Shown: positions 1 through 6,655, counted from the stretch's first letter. The stretch: 8,328 nt of DNA from Anaerolinea sp. (GCA_013824385.1 PNNU01000132.1:1-8328); one strand, 5' to 3'. Program-made: numbers and translations. The notes: a model not told the origin generated them from the sequence alone.

Positions 1-73
1 CGGCCAGGTTGACTGCTGTAGTGGTTTTGCCCACCCCACCCTTTTCATTTGCGATCGTGATCGTGATTGCCAT
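1..73 (-). CDS. parA: ParA/Soj-type partition ATPase, N-terminal fragment
   Basis: Only the first 24 codons are in the window; the gene continues past the left edge. The visible N-terminus runs from MAITITIANE straight into KGGVGKTT, the deviant Walker A motif with the signature lysine that defines ParA/MinD/Soj ATPases, followed by TAVNLA, which is typical of the ParA helix 1. Family members bind ATP, coat DNA non-specifically and move replicons with a ParB partner, and some (Soj) also act on the DnaA initiator. A purine-rich stretch (AAGGG, complement of 85-89) sits 11 bases before the ATG, a slightly long spacing. The gene is divergent from the ExeA-type ATPase and has its own promoter at 148-176. 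No ParB gene or parS-like site is visible. Whether it serves chromosome or plasmid partition cannot be decided from 24 residues. Confidence 0.9.
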   Translation of the reverse strand, partial: MAITITIANEKGGVGKTTTAVNLA

Positions 74-147
74 GCGAGTTCTTACCCTTCTTTTCTCGTA
101 ATTATTGATTTTAGAAGATTATACTCAAATTTCTTGCTTCCGATATC

Positions 148-176
148 ATATTAGCATAAAATGGTAGGTAGTTCAA
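148..176 (-). promoter_or_regulatory. Predicted sigma70-type promoter for parA
   Basis: On the minus strand a -35 box TTGAAC (171-176) is followed after exactly 17 bases by TAATAT (148-153). A TG one base before the -10 box makes it an extended -10. Transcription would start near 141 and give a leader of about 68 bases before parA. A second -10-like TATAAT at 118-123 lacks a fitting -35. The spacer contains TAGGTAG (165-171), a motif repeated elsewhere in the window. Confidence 0.55.
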
Positions 177-186
177 CTAATTGCGC

Positions 187-200
187 TAAATCATGATTTA
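187..200. promoter_or_regulatory. Perfect 14-bp palindrome, operator candidate
   Basis: TAAATCATGATTTA reads the same on both strands. It lies between the -35 boxes of the two divergent promoters (171-176 on the minus strand, 225-230 on the plus strand), where a dimeric repressor could control both. The binding protein is unknown; the small ribbon-helix-helix-like protein encoded at 1097-1426 is a natural suspect. That link is inference. Confidence 0.4.
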
Positions 201-224
201 AAACCAATAATTGTCGTAATTCTA

Positions 225-253
225 TTGATTTGATTCCGATTTCGTGCGATAAT
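225..253 (+). promoter_or_regulatory. Predicted sigma70-type promoter of the ATPase operon
   Basis: The -35 box TTGATT (225-230), a 17-base spacer and the -10 box GATAAT (248-253), preceded by an extended -10 TG (TGC then GATAAT), form a good promoter. The start point would fall near 259-261, just in front of the Shine-Dalgarno at 262-267. This rules out the upstream GTG at 258 as the working start of the ATPase. Confidence 0.55.
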
Positions 254-261
254 TCATGTGC

Positions 262-270
262 AGGAGGAAG
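262..270 (+). promoter_or_regulatory. Strong Shine-Dalgarno deciding the ATPase start
   Basis: AGGAGGAAG is a near-perfect ribosome binding site. The AGGAGG core ends 8 bases before the ATG at 276. The in-frame GTG at 258 lies upstream of this site and would turn it into coding sequence, so 276 is the preferred start. Confidence 0.85.
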
Positions 271-275
271 AACAC

Positions 276-1094
276 ATGTTTGATTCCATGAATGATAACG
301 AGTGGCGCCTGATACGGCTGGAACGTTTGGGTATGAAAGAAGATCCATTTAAGCTTTCAGCCGATCCGCGCTACCTCTATCTCGGCCCTGAGCATTTGGC
401 AGTCTACCGTCAAGCACAGGGGGTCATCTCACGCCGCCGCGGACTGGCACTGATTACCGGCGACATGGGCATGGGCAAGAGTTCACTTGCCCGGCGCCTT
501 TATGATGTTTATGCCTCCGAAGAGAACATCGATATTTGCTACATCCATACTGCGGCTTTCAAGTCCGCCATGGATGCCGCCCGCCAGATCTCGCAAACTC
601 TGGGTGTACCGCCTCAGCGCTCCTTTCAACGCCAGATGGAGGGGTTGGAGAAATTCATGGCCGACGCCTACGCTGCCAACCACAATGTAATTGTACTGCT
701 GGATGACGCGCAGCTCATGGAAGGGGAAGCTCTTGAAGTACTGCACCGCCTTTACAACTTTGATTACGATGCCAAAGTAGTTCAGGTGCTGGCTTTTGGC
801 CAGTCAGAAATGTCTGGTGTGTTCGAACTCAATAAATCAGTCAACGCGCGTGTTTTCGTCCGTTTGGCTTTGCCTCCCCTCACCCTTTCCAGTGCGCTGC
901 AGATGGTGGTGTTCAGGTTGCGGGTGGCCGGTCGCTCTGAGCCGTTAATTAATGATGATGCTTTTGAAGTCTTGTACGAAAAATCGCAGGGTGTGCCGCG
1001 CGAGATCATCCGCTTGTGCGCACTTTCGATGGACCATTTGCTGCAGAGTGAAGAATCCATGATCAGTGTGGAAATCGCTCGGAAGGTGAAGTGA
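276..1094 (+). CDS. ExeA-type AAA+ ATPase
   Basis: The protein has 272 residues. It opens with the pattern GMKEDPFKLSADPRYLYLGPEH (residues 19-40, written here only as a landmark: a PF..SADPRYLYL-like lead), which is characteristic of ExeA/MSHA-type and TniB-like ATPases. Walker A is GDMGMGKSS (62-70) and Walker B is the hydrophobic run ending LLDDAQ (about 138-146). A sensor-1-like LAFGQSE lies near 172-178, an arginine-finger candidate in NARVFVRL near 190-197, and a sensor-2 type GVPREIIRLC at 239-248. All elements of an active ATPase are present, and it has no membrane segment. The family powers secretion assembly, transposition target choice or other DNA transactions. Here the neighbours are parA, a possible DNA-binding regulator and a DnaA-N protein, so a role in replication or partition is the inference. 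It begins an operon, and its stop lies 2 bases before the next ATG. Confidence 0.85.
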   Translation: MFDSMNDNEWRLIRLERLGMKEDPFKLSADPRYLYLGPEHLAVYRQAQGVISRRRGLALITGDMGMGKSSLARRLYDVYASEENIDICYIHTAAFKSAMDAARQISQTLGVPPQRSFQRQMEGLEKFMADAYAANHNVIVLLDDAQLMEGEALEVLHRLYNFDYDAKVVQVLAFGQSEMSGVFELNKSVNARVFVRLALPPLTLSSALQMVVFRLRVAGRSEPLINDDAFEVLYEKSQGVPREIIRLCALSMDHLLQSEESMISVEIARKVK

Positions 1095-1096
1095 GT

Positions 1097-1426
1097 ATGG
1101 CTGCTAACACGAACTCCAACCGGAGTGCCTGGGTTCAACTTTATGAAGCCCGCAGCGTGCCCAGCGAACCTGAAAGTCGTTCGCCGGGCCGTCCGCCTGG
1201 TATAGTGCCACGGCGTAAAGTGGGGCTAACCCTTTCACAGGGTGAGATTACCGAACTTGAGCATTGGCAGGATCGGTTTTCCAATTTAATGGGACGCAAA
1301 GTATCCGTCGGTGAAACGGTAGGCATCTTGGTGCGTATCTGTTCAGCACGCCTGGCCAACCTCGATGAAGAGTTGGATACTCAGGTGCTTTCGATGTTTG
1401 TTGAAAAATTGGTAGGCGAAGAATGA
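1097..1426 (+). CDS. Small ribbon-helix-helix-like DNA-binding protein (putative)
   Basis: This 109-residue protein has no firm family match from memory. After a basic, proline-rich N-terminal arm (GRPPGIVPRRK, 31-41) comes a short strand-like VGLTLS (42-47), an amphipathic helix (about 48-66) and, after a short turn with SVGET (70-74), a second helix (about 72-87). That strand-helix-helix order is the ribbon-helix-helix layout of CopG/ParD-type dimeric repressors, and the basic arm would suit DNA contact. The C-terminus is acidic (DEELDTQ). The ATG at 1097 is preferred because AGGTGA (1084-1089) stands 7 bases ahead of it. The GTG at 1091, overlapping the preceding stop as GTGA, is the alternative and adds two residues. 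Its position between an ATPase and a DnaA-N protein suggests an autoregulator or partition adaptor; this is inferred from fold pattern only. Confidence 0.6.
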   Translation: MAANTNSNRSAWVQLYEARSVPSEPESRSPGRPPGIVPRRKVGLTLSQGEITELEHWQDRFSNLMGRKVSVGETVGILVRICSARLANLDEELDTQVLSMFVEKLVGEE

Positions 1427-1431
1427 ATTTT

Positions 1432-1485
1432 TTCTACCTAAAACCCCCAGGGTTTTTGGAAGAAATAATTATCAAATAGGTAGAA
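1432..1485. repeat. Perfect 9-bp inverted repeat flanking a hairpin
   Basis: TTCTACCTA (1432-1440) and its exact reverse complement TAGGTAGAA (1477-1485) bracket the gap between the small regulator gene and the DnaA-N gene. The left arm overlaps the small hairpin at 1440-1456 by one base. The same nine bases recur at 6900-6908, and the shorter TAGGTAG occurs in the parA promoter spacer (165-171). The arms could be paired binding sites for a regulator or initiator. Confidence 0.55.
1440..1456 (+). terminator. Small hairpin, weak terminator or attenuator
   Basis: AAAACCC (1440-1446), loop CCA and GGGTTTT (1450-1456) form a 7-bp stem ending in a run of five T (1453-1457). It starts 14 bases after the stop of the small regulator gene. 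The stem is short and half of the T run is inside it, so it could only be a leaky terminator or an attenuator before the DnaA-N gene. Confidence 0.35.
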
Positions 1486-1507
1486 CTTTGACGCGCGAAA
1501 GACATGA

Positions 1508-1530
1508 ACGGCAGCAAGTGGAACTGCCGT
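1508..1530 (+). promoter_or_regulatory. Leader hairpin ahead of the DnaA-N gene
   Basis: ACGGCAG (1508-1514) pairs exactly with CTGCCGT (1524-1530) around a 9-base loop. The stem ends 6 bases before the Shine-Dalgarno AGGAAAGGG (1537-1545), which is itself 5 bases from the ATG at 1551. The position suits control of translation or transcript stability, but no anti-stem is evident. Confidence 0.35.
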
Positions 1531-1550
1531 GAATTCAGGAAAGGGTCTGA

Positions 1551-2486
1551 ATGGACCAGCCGGTACAAAATCGATCATTGGGTGTGAACCTGCCCGGGCA
1601 TAAAGAAGCCTGGGAAATGGTGCTCGGTGAGCTGCGACACGATATGTCTCGCGCTCTCTATGAGACCTGGGTTCAGCCGCTGCGCCTGGTCGGTTATCAA
1701 AACAAAACCTTTACGGTGGGGGCTTACAACACTTACGGCAAGGCCTGGGTGGAAGAGCGTCTCGGTGCTCAGATATCCCGCATCCTTGAAGGCCTATATA
1801 ACGAACCAGTCTCTTTTAAAGTGATCGTCCAAAACGGTTTTTACAAGGGCGGAGAAAATTCTGTCTCGGTAAACTCCGTTCAAACGAATTATCAGGTGGT
1901 TGGAGAGACCAAAGAACCTTCGATCAAAGTTGAAGAGGACGAGCCTTCCATTTTAGTGTCGACAAAAACCGACCTTTTTGAAGATACAGAAGAAACACCG
2001 ATGGGAACGGCACCGGTGAACGATCGTTCACGCAAGTTCATGCTGCAGCGTGCCTACGGCAGCGAACGCGCACGTCTCATCCAACCTGAACGAGGCATGT
2101 TTCTTACTGGCTACTTCTTTAATAACTGGCTGCCCTTACTCGGGCATTCCGCTTTTACCGTCATACTGGCTGCGCGTTCGCTATGCTTCTGGAACCCCAT
2201 GACCGGCGAGCTGCGCAACGTGGTTGAGACTGAAATGGGCGAGTTGGCCGAAAGGGCCGCCGTCTCGGTGCGCACCGTCAAGGATGTGCTTAACAACGAA
2301 CTGGTGCAGCGCTACTTCTTGCGCTACCGGGTACGCCGGGTGATGACTTCCAACGGCGTCCGCACTGCCGGCATCAGCCTGCAGGTGCGCATGGACGACC
2401 CCCTCACACCGCTGGATCAGGTCACATCCGGGCTGATGGAAGAAGAGGAATGGTACTTCCCTGAGTTTTCGGGCGAGAAGGAATAG
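1551..2486 (+). CDS. DnaA N-terminal-domain protein with C-terminal helix-turn-helix (putative replication initiator)
   Basis: The protein has 311 residues. Residues 19-94 match the DnaA domain I pattern: W21 and VL in the first helix, the YETWVQPL block (37-44), hydrophobic strands ending in AYNTYGKAWVEER (58-70) and a final FKVIV strand (89-93). In DnaA this domain self-associates and contacts the DnaB helicase. An acidic, low-complexity linker (about 95-158) follows. The C-terminal half (about 160-283) is not the DnaA AAA+ domain, since no Walker motifs are present, nor DnaA domain IV. It is a largely helical region with a helix-turn-helix candidate LAERAAVSVRTVKDVL (232-247), followed by a basic stretch (YFLRYRVRR, 255-263) that could form a wing. 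True DnaA is about 450 residues. The start is supported by AGGAAAGGG at 1537-1545. Replicon-specific initiator or replication regulator are both possible. Confidence 0.75.
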   Translation: MDQPVQNRSLGVNLPGHKEAWEMVLGELRHDMSRALYETWVQPLRLVGYQNKTFTVGAYNTYGKAWVEERLGAQISRILEGLYNEPVSFKVIVQNGFYKGGENSVSVNSVQTNYQVVGETKEPSIKVEEDEPSILVSTKTDLFEDTEETPMGTAPVNDRSRKFMLQRAYGSERARLIQPERGMFLTGYFFNNWLPLLGHSAFTVILAARSLCFWNPMTGELRNVVETEMGELAERAAVSVRTVKDVLNNELVQRYFLRYRVRRVMTSNGVRTAGISLQVRMDDPLTPLDQVTSGLMEEEEWYFPEFSGEKE

Positions 2487-2516
2487 GATTTTGCATAAGA
2501 GTGATATTTTAGGGAA

Positions 2517-2825
2517 CGAGCTTTTTTTCTGAATCATTTTGGTAAGGCTTTTTACTAGCAACGGAATATCTTCTCTGGCTTTCTTCCATAGAATTTCTTC
2601 GTCCAATCGAAAATACTCGTGAACCAGTACATTTTGAATACCTTGAATTTCTACAGGAATTGCTTTGGCAGCTTCTCCGATTGTGGTCAATTCAAACGCA
2701 ACTGCTCTGATGGTTTTAGAATCATCAACAAAGGTATCAAAATCTATATTGTCAGTAAATTATGCAATATTATTTGCACAGTTTAATATGTCTTTAATGC
2801 GATCATGCCAATTTCTAGGCGACAC
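2517..2825 (-). pseudogene. hepT: Degraded HepT (HEPN) toxin
   Basis: From a GTG at 2823-2825, overlapping the end of mntA by 11 bases, the frame reads SPRNWHDRIKDIL, then stops at a TAA (2760-2762, codon 22) where HepT normally continues with E-F-T. The same frame resumes with DDSKTIRAVAFEL, TTIGEAAKAIP and NVLVHEYF, all standard HepT blocks. About a dozen residues normally found between the AAK.IP helix and the RN..VH motif (the region with PW) are missing in frame. The catalytic arginine of R-x(4-6)-H is replaced by glutamine (IQNVLVH). After about KMIQKKSS (near 2517) no native stop is met, and the frame runs on antisense into the DnaA-N gene to 2181. HepT is an RNase toxin silenced by MntA; this copy cannot make an active protein. 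Confidence 0.85.
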
Positions 2826-3108
2826 GTATAGCCTCTTTTAAAACATTTTCCATTACACGTATTTTTAATGATCTCTTTGTTCCCAAGTCCACTTTGCAAC
2901 CTAATACCGATTCAAGGTTTTGTTGTAAACCAATAAAATCAAATAATCCAATTGGTTTTTCAAATTCAACCAATAGGTCAACATCGCTTTGTGGTGTGGC
3001 TTCATTGCGGGCAACAGACCCAAATAGAAATAAGGAAGAAACACCATACCTTGATTTTAAATCCTGGTATAACGGAGCCAACCTTGCAAGAACATCATCG
3101 CATTTCAT
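2815..3108 (-). CDS. mntA: MntA-type minimal nucleotidyltransferase antitoxin
   Basis: This 97-residue protein is complete. It carries the nucleotidyltransferase signature GS-x2-R (G30, S31, R34) followed by SDVDLL (S41, D42, D44), and a third metal-binding aspartate at D74 (KVDL). MNT proteins of the MntA/HepT system transfer AMP from ATP to the HepT toxin and so neutralise it. Length and motif spacing are normal, so the enzyme is probably active. Its toxin partner immediately downstream is a pseudogene, leaving an orphan antitoxin. There is no Shine-Dalgarno in front of the ATG, and a -10-like TATACT ends 6 bases upstream, so translation from a leaderless transcript is possible. Confidence 0.9.
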   Translation of the reverse strand: MKCDDVLARLAPLYQDLKSRYGVSSLFLFGSVARNEATPQSDVDLLVEFEKPIGLFDFIGLQQNLESVLGCKVDLGTKRSLKIRVMENVLKEAIRVA

Positions 3109-3114
3109 GTTCTA

Positions 3115-3120
3115 AGTATA
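3115..3120 (-). promoter_or_regulatory. -10 element for a possibly leaderless mntA transcript
   Basis: On the minus strand TATACT is followed by TAGAAC and then the mntA ATG, so the usual start point would fall on or beside the A of the start codon. No convincing -35 box is found at 16-18 bases. The call rests on the -10 match and the absence of a Shine-Dalgarno. Confidence 0.4.
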
Positions 3121-3202
3121 ATGGTTCTGGGAAGCTTTATAAATGGGTAAATAGAAATTTATCACTCGATTGGTGAATTTTCCGTTTGGAATTGACTATG
3201 AA

Positions 3203-3235
3203 ACGATCCTCCTCATACTATTTGAGAAGGATCGT
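3203..3235 (-). terminator. Probable terminator hairpin after the pullulanase gene
   Basis: ACGATCCT (3203-3210) pairs with AGGATCGT (3228-3235). After one mismatch the stem continues with CTCA (3212-3215) and TGAG (3223-3226), closing a 7-base loop. On the minus strand it lies about 80 bases past the pullulanase stop and before the mntA promoter, as expected of a terminator separating the two. The T run after it is only TT, so termination may be incomplete. Confidence 0.5.
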
Positions 3236-3316
3236 ATAATTCCTTTGTCTACTCGGATATTTCTGCGATGGTCGTTGATACAAGATTACCACCAATAATT
3301 TTGCCTTCGTACAATT

Positions 3317-6300
3317 CTATTTTTCGATCACAAAGACACTGGTGGTTAGCGCCGGTATTGTGAACGATCCGCTGCCAGAAACGTAAGTTGATTTTTTCAC
3401 GATTGGATCAACAGAATTAACAAGTACCGGGTGTAATTGATATTCCAGATCAGCCAGTGATTCTTCTGAGAAGGTTAAACTTTTCTGGTTTGCATTGAAA
3501 AAGACCAGAATGTCATTGTAATTGGGGTCCAGATCATTTGCATCTTGAACCCTCATTACAATTAATCCCGGAACTTGTTTGGTTCCGGTGTTAAAGAAGC
3601 TTACACAATTTGTAATTTGTTCTGCAGTGGTCAACCTAAACAAAGGTGAGCTTTTTCGGATCTCAAGATACTCTTTGAATACTTCGGATGCGAATGTAAT
3701 TTGGGTTGAATTGGGTTTTAGTTGGGTGTTGCCAAGAAGCGGGCGAAAGATAGTCCAGTTGTTGGAACCTTCAATAGGTAAACCGACTCCCCAATTATTA
3801 CTTTCGTAAGTCCAATCCAGAGTGTTGAACCAATCTCCTGAATCATATGAATTTTCATCCAGTGATTTTGAACGCAGCATGTCATCTCCCGCATGGAAAA
3901 ATGGAATCCCCTGACTGAACATGGGAAAACTCAAAGCCAGGTTATTCATACGGATGCGGTTATTCAGGTTCGTATTAGCTGCTGCTTTAACTTGAATGGC
4001 ATCGAATATCGTTTGATTATCATGAGCCGAAACATACGCAATGTTTTCTTGTGGGTCTTGTGTATAACCCGCTTGCACACCACTGTATAAAACGCGAGTG
4101 CCATCAACTAAATTGCCATTCGCACGCATGATCTTATAATTCTTAAGGTTGCCAGCCAGGCTGAGACGTATCCAGTCTGAATAATCCAGCAGTTTTTCGA
4201 GTTGGATGGCAGGTTTTCTAACTTCAGCAGCGTTGGGGTTTAAATAGAGACCTGTACTGAATCCTTGCAGACGCAGATCGTCGAATGGATTTCCACCCCT
4301 AACTGCATCTCTCAATCTGTCATTGAAGACCCCAATCCCAGTACCCCCGATATTCAATTGGGTGGCGTTGATGCCGCGGGCGTTTTTGGCAACCTCTCCA
4401 AAGTCCCATCCTTCTCCATAGATATAAATTGATTTTCCGTCCACGCCATCTTTTTCCAGAGTCAACGCATCGAGCGCTGACCTTACAGCCTCCATATTAG
4501 AAAGCATATGGTGACCCATTAAGTCAAAACGGAATCCATCCACCTTGTATTCTGTTGCCCAGGTGACCACTGAATCTACCATCAGTTTTTCCATCATTTT
4601 GTGTTCGGTGGCAGTATTTTGGCAGCAGGTACTGGTGGTCACATTTCCTTCAGTATCCAGCCGGTAATAATAACCAGGGACGATCTTGTCTAATACCGAT
4701 TTGGCGTCTTGCCCTGCTTGAGAGGTATGGTTATAAACCACATCCATCACAACACGCAAACCACTAGCATTCAGTGCTTTGACCATTTCTCTGAATTCTT
4801 CGATCCTTGTAGAACCAGCAGGGTCTGTTGAATAACTTCCTTCAGGCACTGTGTAATGGTATGGGTCATATCCCCAATTGAATCCGTCTTCTCCTTTGAT
4901 CAAAGAGACAGCAAGCGATTGTTTATCCGAATTGGCGGGATAGGTTTTAAGTAAGGTTTCGTCAACGTTTAACCATGTCGAACTATCTTCATCAACGCTT
5001 GCAATATCGAATACCGGTAAAAGATGAATGTGAGTTAATCCAGCTTCGGCCAGAGAGGTTAAGTGTTTCATCCCATCTGAATCAGTTATTGTGAAAGCCA
5101 TGAATTTGCCGCGCACATTCTCAGGAACAGTTTCATCATGGGCGCTGAAATCGCGAACATGCAGTTCATAGATTACGATATCTTCAGGGTTAAGCAGTTC
5201 CGGCTTTTCGAGGTTATCCCAACCTTTAGGTTTTAATTCAAGATCTTCCAAATCGACCATCTGACTTTTTAAACTATTTGTAGAAAGACTGAAGGAATAG
5301 GGATCGGTAACCAAATTCTTTTCAATTTTACTGGTTTTGGGGCTATAAACATCAACTTCGTACAGATAAAATTTATTCTTCCAATCTTTTTCGCCTTTTA
5401 TGCTCCATACCCCTGTAATATCGTCGCGAACCATGGGGTGGAATTTTCCGACCATGGCAGATGAACTTTCATAGACTCTGACACCCACAGAGATTGCAGT
5501 AGGTGCCCATAACCTTAGTATTGGTGTTTCATCATTGAATTCCACACCAAGTTTTCCAGAATAAGAATAAGTTGCGTCCAAAACACCTGCGATTTGAATC
5601 CCTGTTGCATCCACAACCTTGCCTTTATTGTCGCGGACGATTACAGCAAGCTGACCTTTTAAAAGGTCTGGAATTTTGGAAAAATCAGCCTGTGCAATTT
5701 TGAAGGCAGAAAATCCAGAGAGATACGGATTTTGAATAAAAACGTCACCTCCAGGACCGGATTTACTGAAGGTGAGTGGAATCTCCTCCCCTCCAGTGAC
5801 ACCATCAGAGTTTAATTCAAGGGATACGTCATTAGAATAGAATAAGGAGTATTTGTAACTGGATGAGCCTACAATATTCCATAAGATTGTGTCTTTGTTA
5901 ACCCAAATGGCTTTTTGTTTTGCAAGACTACCCTTGGGAGCTCCGGCTGTACTGATCACTAATTCTTTTTTGACCATATCATATCCAAAATAGATTTCAT
6001 CATAATCCTTTGTAACTGTAAAAGTTGTTGGATCACCGGTTGTCGTGATTGTTTTTTGGCTCATAACAAGTGAGACTGAATAAGTCCCTGCTTTTAATGC
6101 CTTGGTCACGAAAGCAAAATTACCATCTCCTTCAGGGTCTTGCAACCAGGATCGTATGCATTCAGGATCATTATTATTTTCACAACCTAATTGATTTTGA
6201 AAATCACCAATAACCACTGGAATCGGAGTATTGTAATCGTCGGCGATTAGATGAGTCAGGTGATCGTAATAAAAAGTTACCTTAGTTTGTTGATCCACCA

Positions 6301-6655
6301 CTAATGGAATATCTGTTCCGCCTTTTGAAGCGCTCTTCCCGTAATTTTCATCCCATGACCCATTCAAGGCAACTTTATAACGCGGACCTTTCTTGTCTTG
6401 ATCATTGCCAGGGGTGACATCAAAAGTTGCTTTCCAAATATTTGAATTGGGATCAAAGACAAGATTTGTGGTTATGCATCCTGGCATCCAATCTCCGCTG
6501 CAACCCAATTCAGATTGCATGGTACCAGCGATAGTGGCAGTATCAGGTTGGGCGACATCCTGCGCAGAAACACTTTTAATCGGTCCAGGAAAAAGGTTCA
6601 CGCAAAGAAAAATGAGAATTACGGGAATTAGTATAATTTTCTCAAGCCTACCCAT
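3317..6655 (-). CDS. pulA: Secreted GH13 pullulanase (type I, Klebsiella PulA-like)
   Basis: The protein has 1112 residues and hydrolyses alpha-1,6 branches in pullulan and starch dextrins. A Sec signal peptide (basic GRLEK, hydrophobic core, SVSA then Q near residue 31) sends it out of the cell. No lipobox or wall anchor is seen. Two X25-like modules follow (about 37-135, with GSWDENYG, and about 145-235), each starting with G-x-Q-x2-LGC and bearing a second cysteine. Next come a pullulanase N2-type domain (about 246-355), a CBM48-like domain (about 362-460) and the GH13 barrel (about 490-930). Catalytic motifs are intact: FNWGYDP (592-598), DVVYNH (638-643), GFRFDLMGH with nucleophile D711, YGEGWD with acid/base E748, and SAHDNQ with D879. 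A CC pair (677-678) matches the PulA-type insert, and a beta domain ends the protein. The ATG at 6655 has AAGGAG 7 bases ahead; an in-frame TTG at 6700 has none. It stands alone, apparently monocistronic. Confidence 0.93.
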   Translation of the reverse strand: MGRLEKIILIPVILIFLCVNLFPGPIKSVSAQDVAQPDTATIAGTMQSELGCSGDWMPGCITTNLVFDPNSNIWKATFDVTPGNDQDKKGPRYKVALNGSWDENYGKSASKGGTDIPLVVDQQTKVTFYYDHLTHLIADDYNTPIPVVIGDFQNQLGCENNNDPECIRSWLQDPEGDGNFAFVTKALKAGTYSVSLVMSQKTITTTGDPTTFTVTKDYDEIYFGYDMVKKELVISTAGAPKGSLAKQKAIWVNKDTILWNIVGSSSYKYSLFYSNDVSLELNSDGVTGGEEIPLTFSKSGPGGDVFIQNPYLSGFSAFKIAQADFSKIPDLLKGQLAVIVRDNKGKVVDATGIQIAGVLDATYSYSGKLGVEFNDETPILRLWAPTAISVGVRVYESSSAMVGKFHPMVRDDITGVWSIKGEKDWKNKFYLYEVDVYSPKTSKIEKNLVTDPYSFSLSTNSLKSQMVDLEDLELKPKGWDNLEKPELLNPEDIVIYELHVRDFSAHDETVPENVRGKFMAFTITDSDGMKHLTSLAEAGLTHIHLLPVFDIASVDEDSSTWLNVDETLLKTYPANSDKQSLAVSLIKGEDGFNWGYDPYHYTVPEGSYSTDPAGSTRIEEFREMVKALNASGLRVVMDVVYNHTSQAGQDAKSVLDKIVPGYYYRLDTEGNVTTSTCCQNTATEHKMMEKLMVDSVVTWATEYKVDGFRFDLMGHHMLSNMEAVRSALDALTLEKDGVDGKSIYIYGEGWDFGEVAKNARGINATQLNIGGTGIGVFNDRLRDAVRGGNPFDDLRLQGFSTGLYLNPNAAEVRKPAIQLEKLLDYSDWIRLSLAGNLKNYKIMRANGNLVDGTRVLYSGVQAGYTQDPQENIAYVSAHDNQTIFDAIQVKAAANTNLNNRIRMNNLALSFPMFSQGIPFFHAGDDMLRSKSLDENSYDSGDWFNTLDWTYESNNWGVGLPIEGSNNWTIFRPLLGNTQLKPNSTQITFASEVFKEYLEIRKSSPLFRLTTAEQITNCVSFFNTGTKQVPGLIVMRVQDANDLDPNYNDILVFFNANQKSLTFSEESLADLEYQLHPVLVNSVDPIVKKSTYVSGSGSFTIPALTTSVFVIEK

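Noticed and set aside
258..275. The GTG at 258 as start of the ATPase gene.
   Set aside because: It lies at the predicted transcription start and upstream of the strong Shine-Dalgarno (262-270), which is placed correctly for the ATG at 276.
74..275. A parS site or DnaA boxes in the parA intergenic region.
   Set aside because: No match to the TGTTTCACGTGAAACA-type parS or to TTATNCACA boxes was found on reading both strands; the only strong symmetry is the 14-bp palindrome at 187-200.
276..2486. A Tn7-like or TniB-type transposition module, because ExeA-type ATPases resemble TniB/TnsC.
   Set aside because: No DDE transposase, no TniQ-like protein and no terminal repeats are present, and the neighbours are a ParA and a DnaA-N protein.
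2181..2690. An open frame of 169 codons on the minus strand that could be taken as an intact protein.
   Set aside because: It is the 3' part of the broken hepT plus run-on antisense to the DnaA-N gene; only the first 58 codons have protein-family character, and the start is an internal TTG within a HepT helix.
3249..3314. A 21-residue frame on the minus strand starting TTG 2 bases after the pullulanase stop (LYEGKIIGG... ending AEISE), which reads like a protein C-terminus.
   Set aside because: It has no ribosome site, is very short, is in a different frame from the pullulanase, and the pullulanase already ends with the usual hydrophobic strand of its C-terminal domain. It may be a remnant but I cannot support it as a gene.
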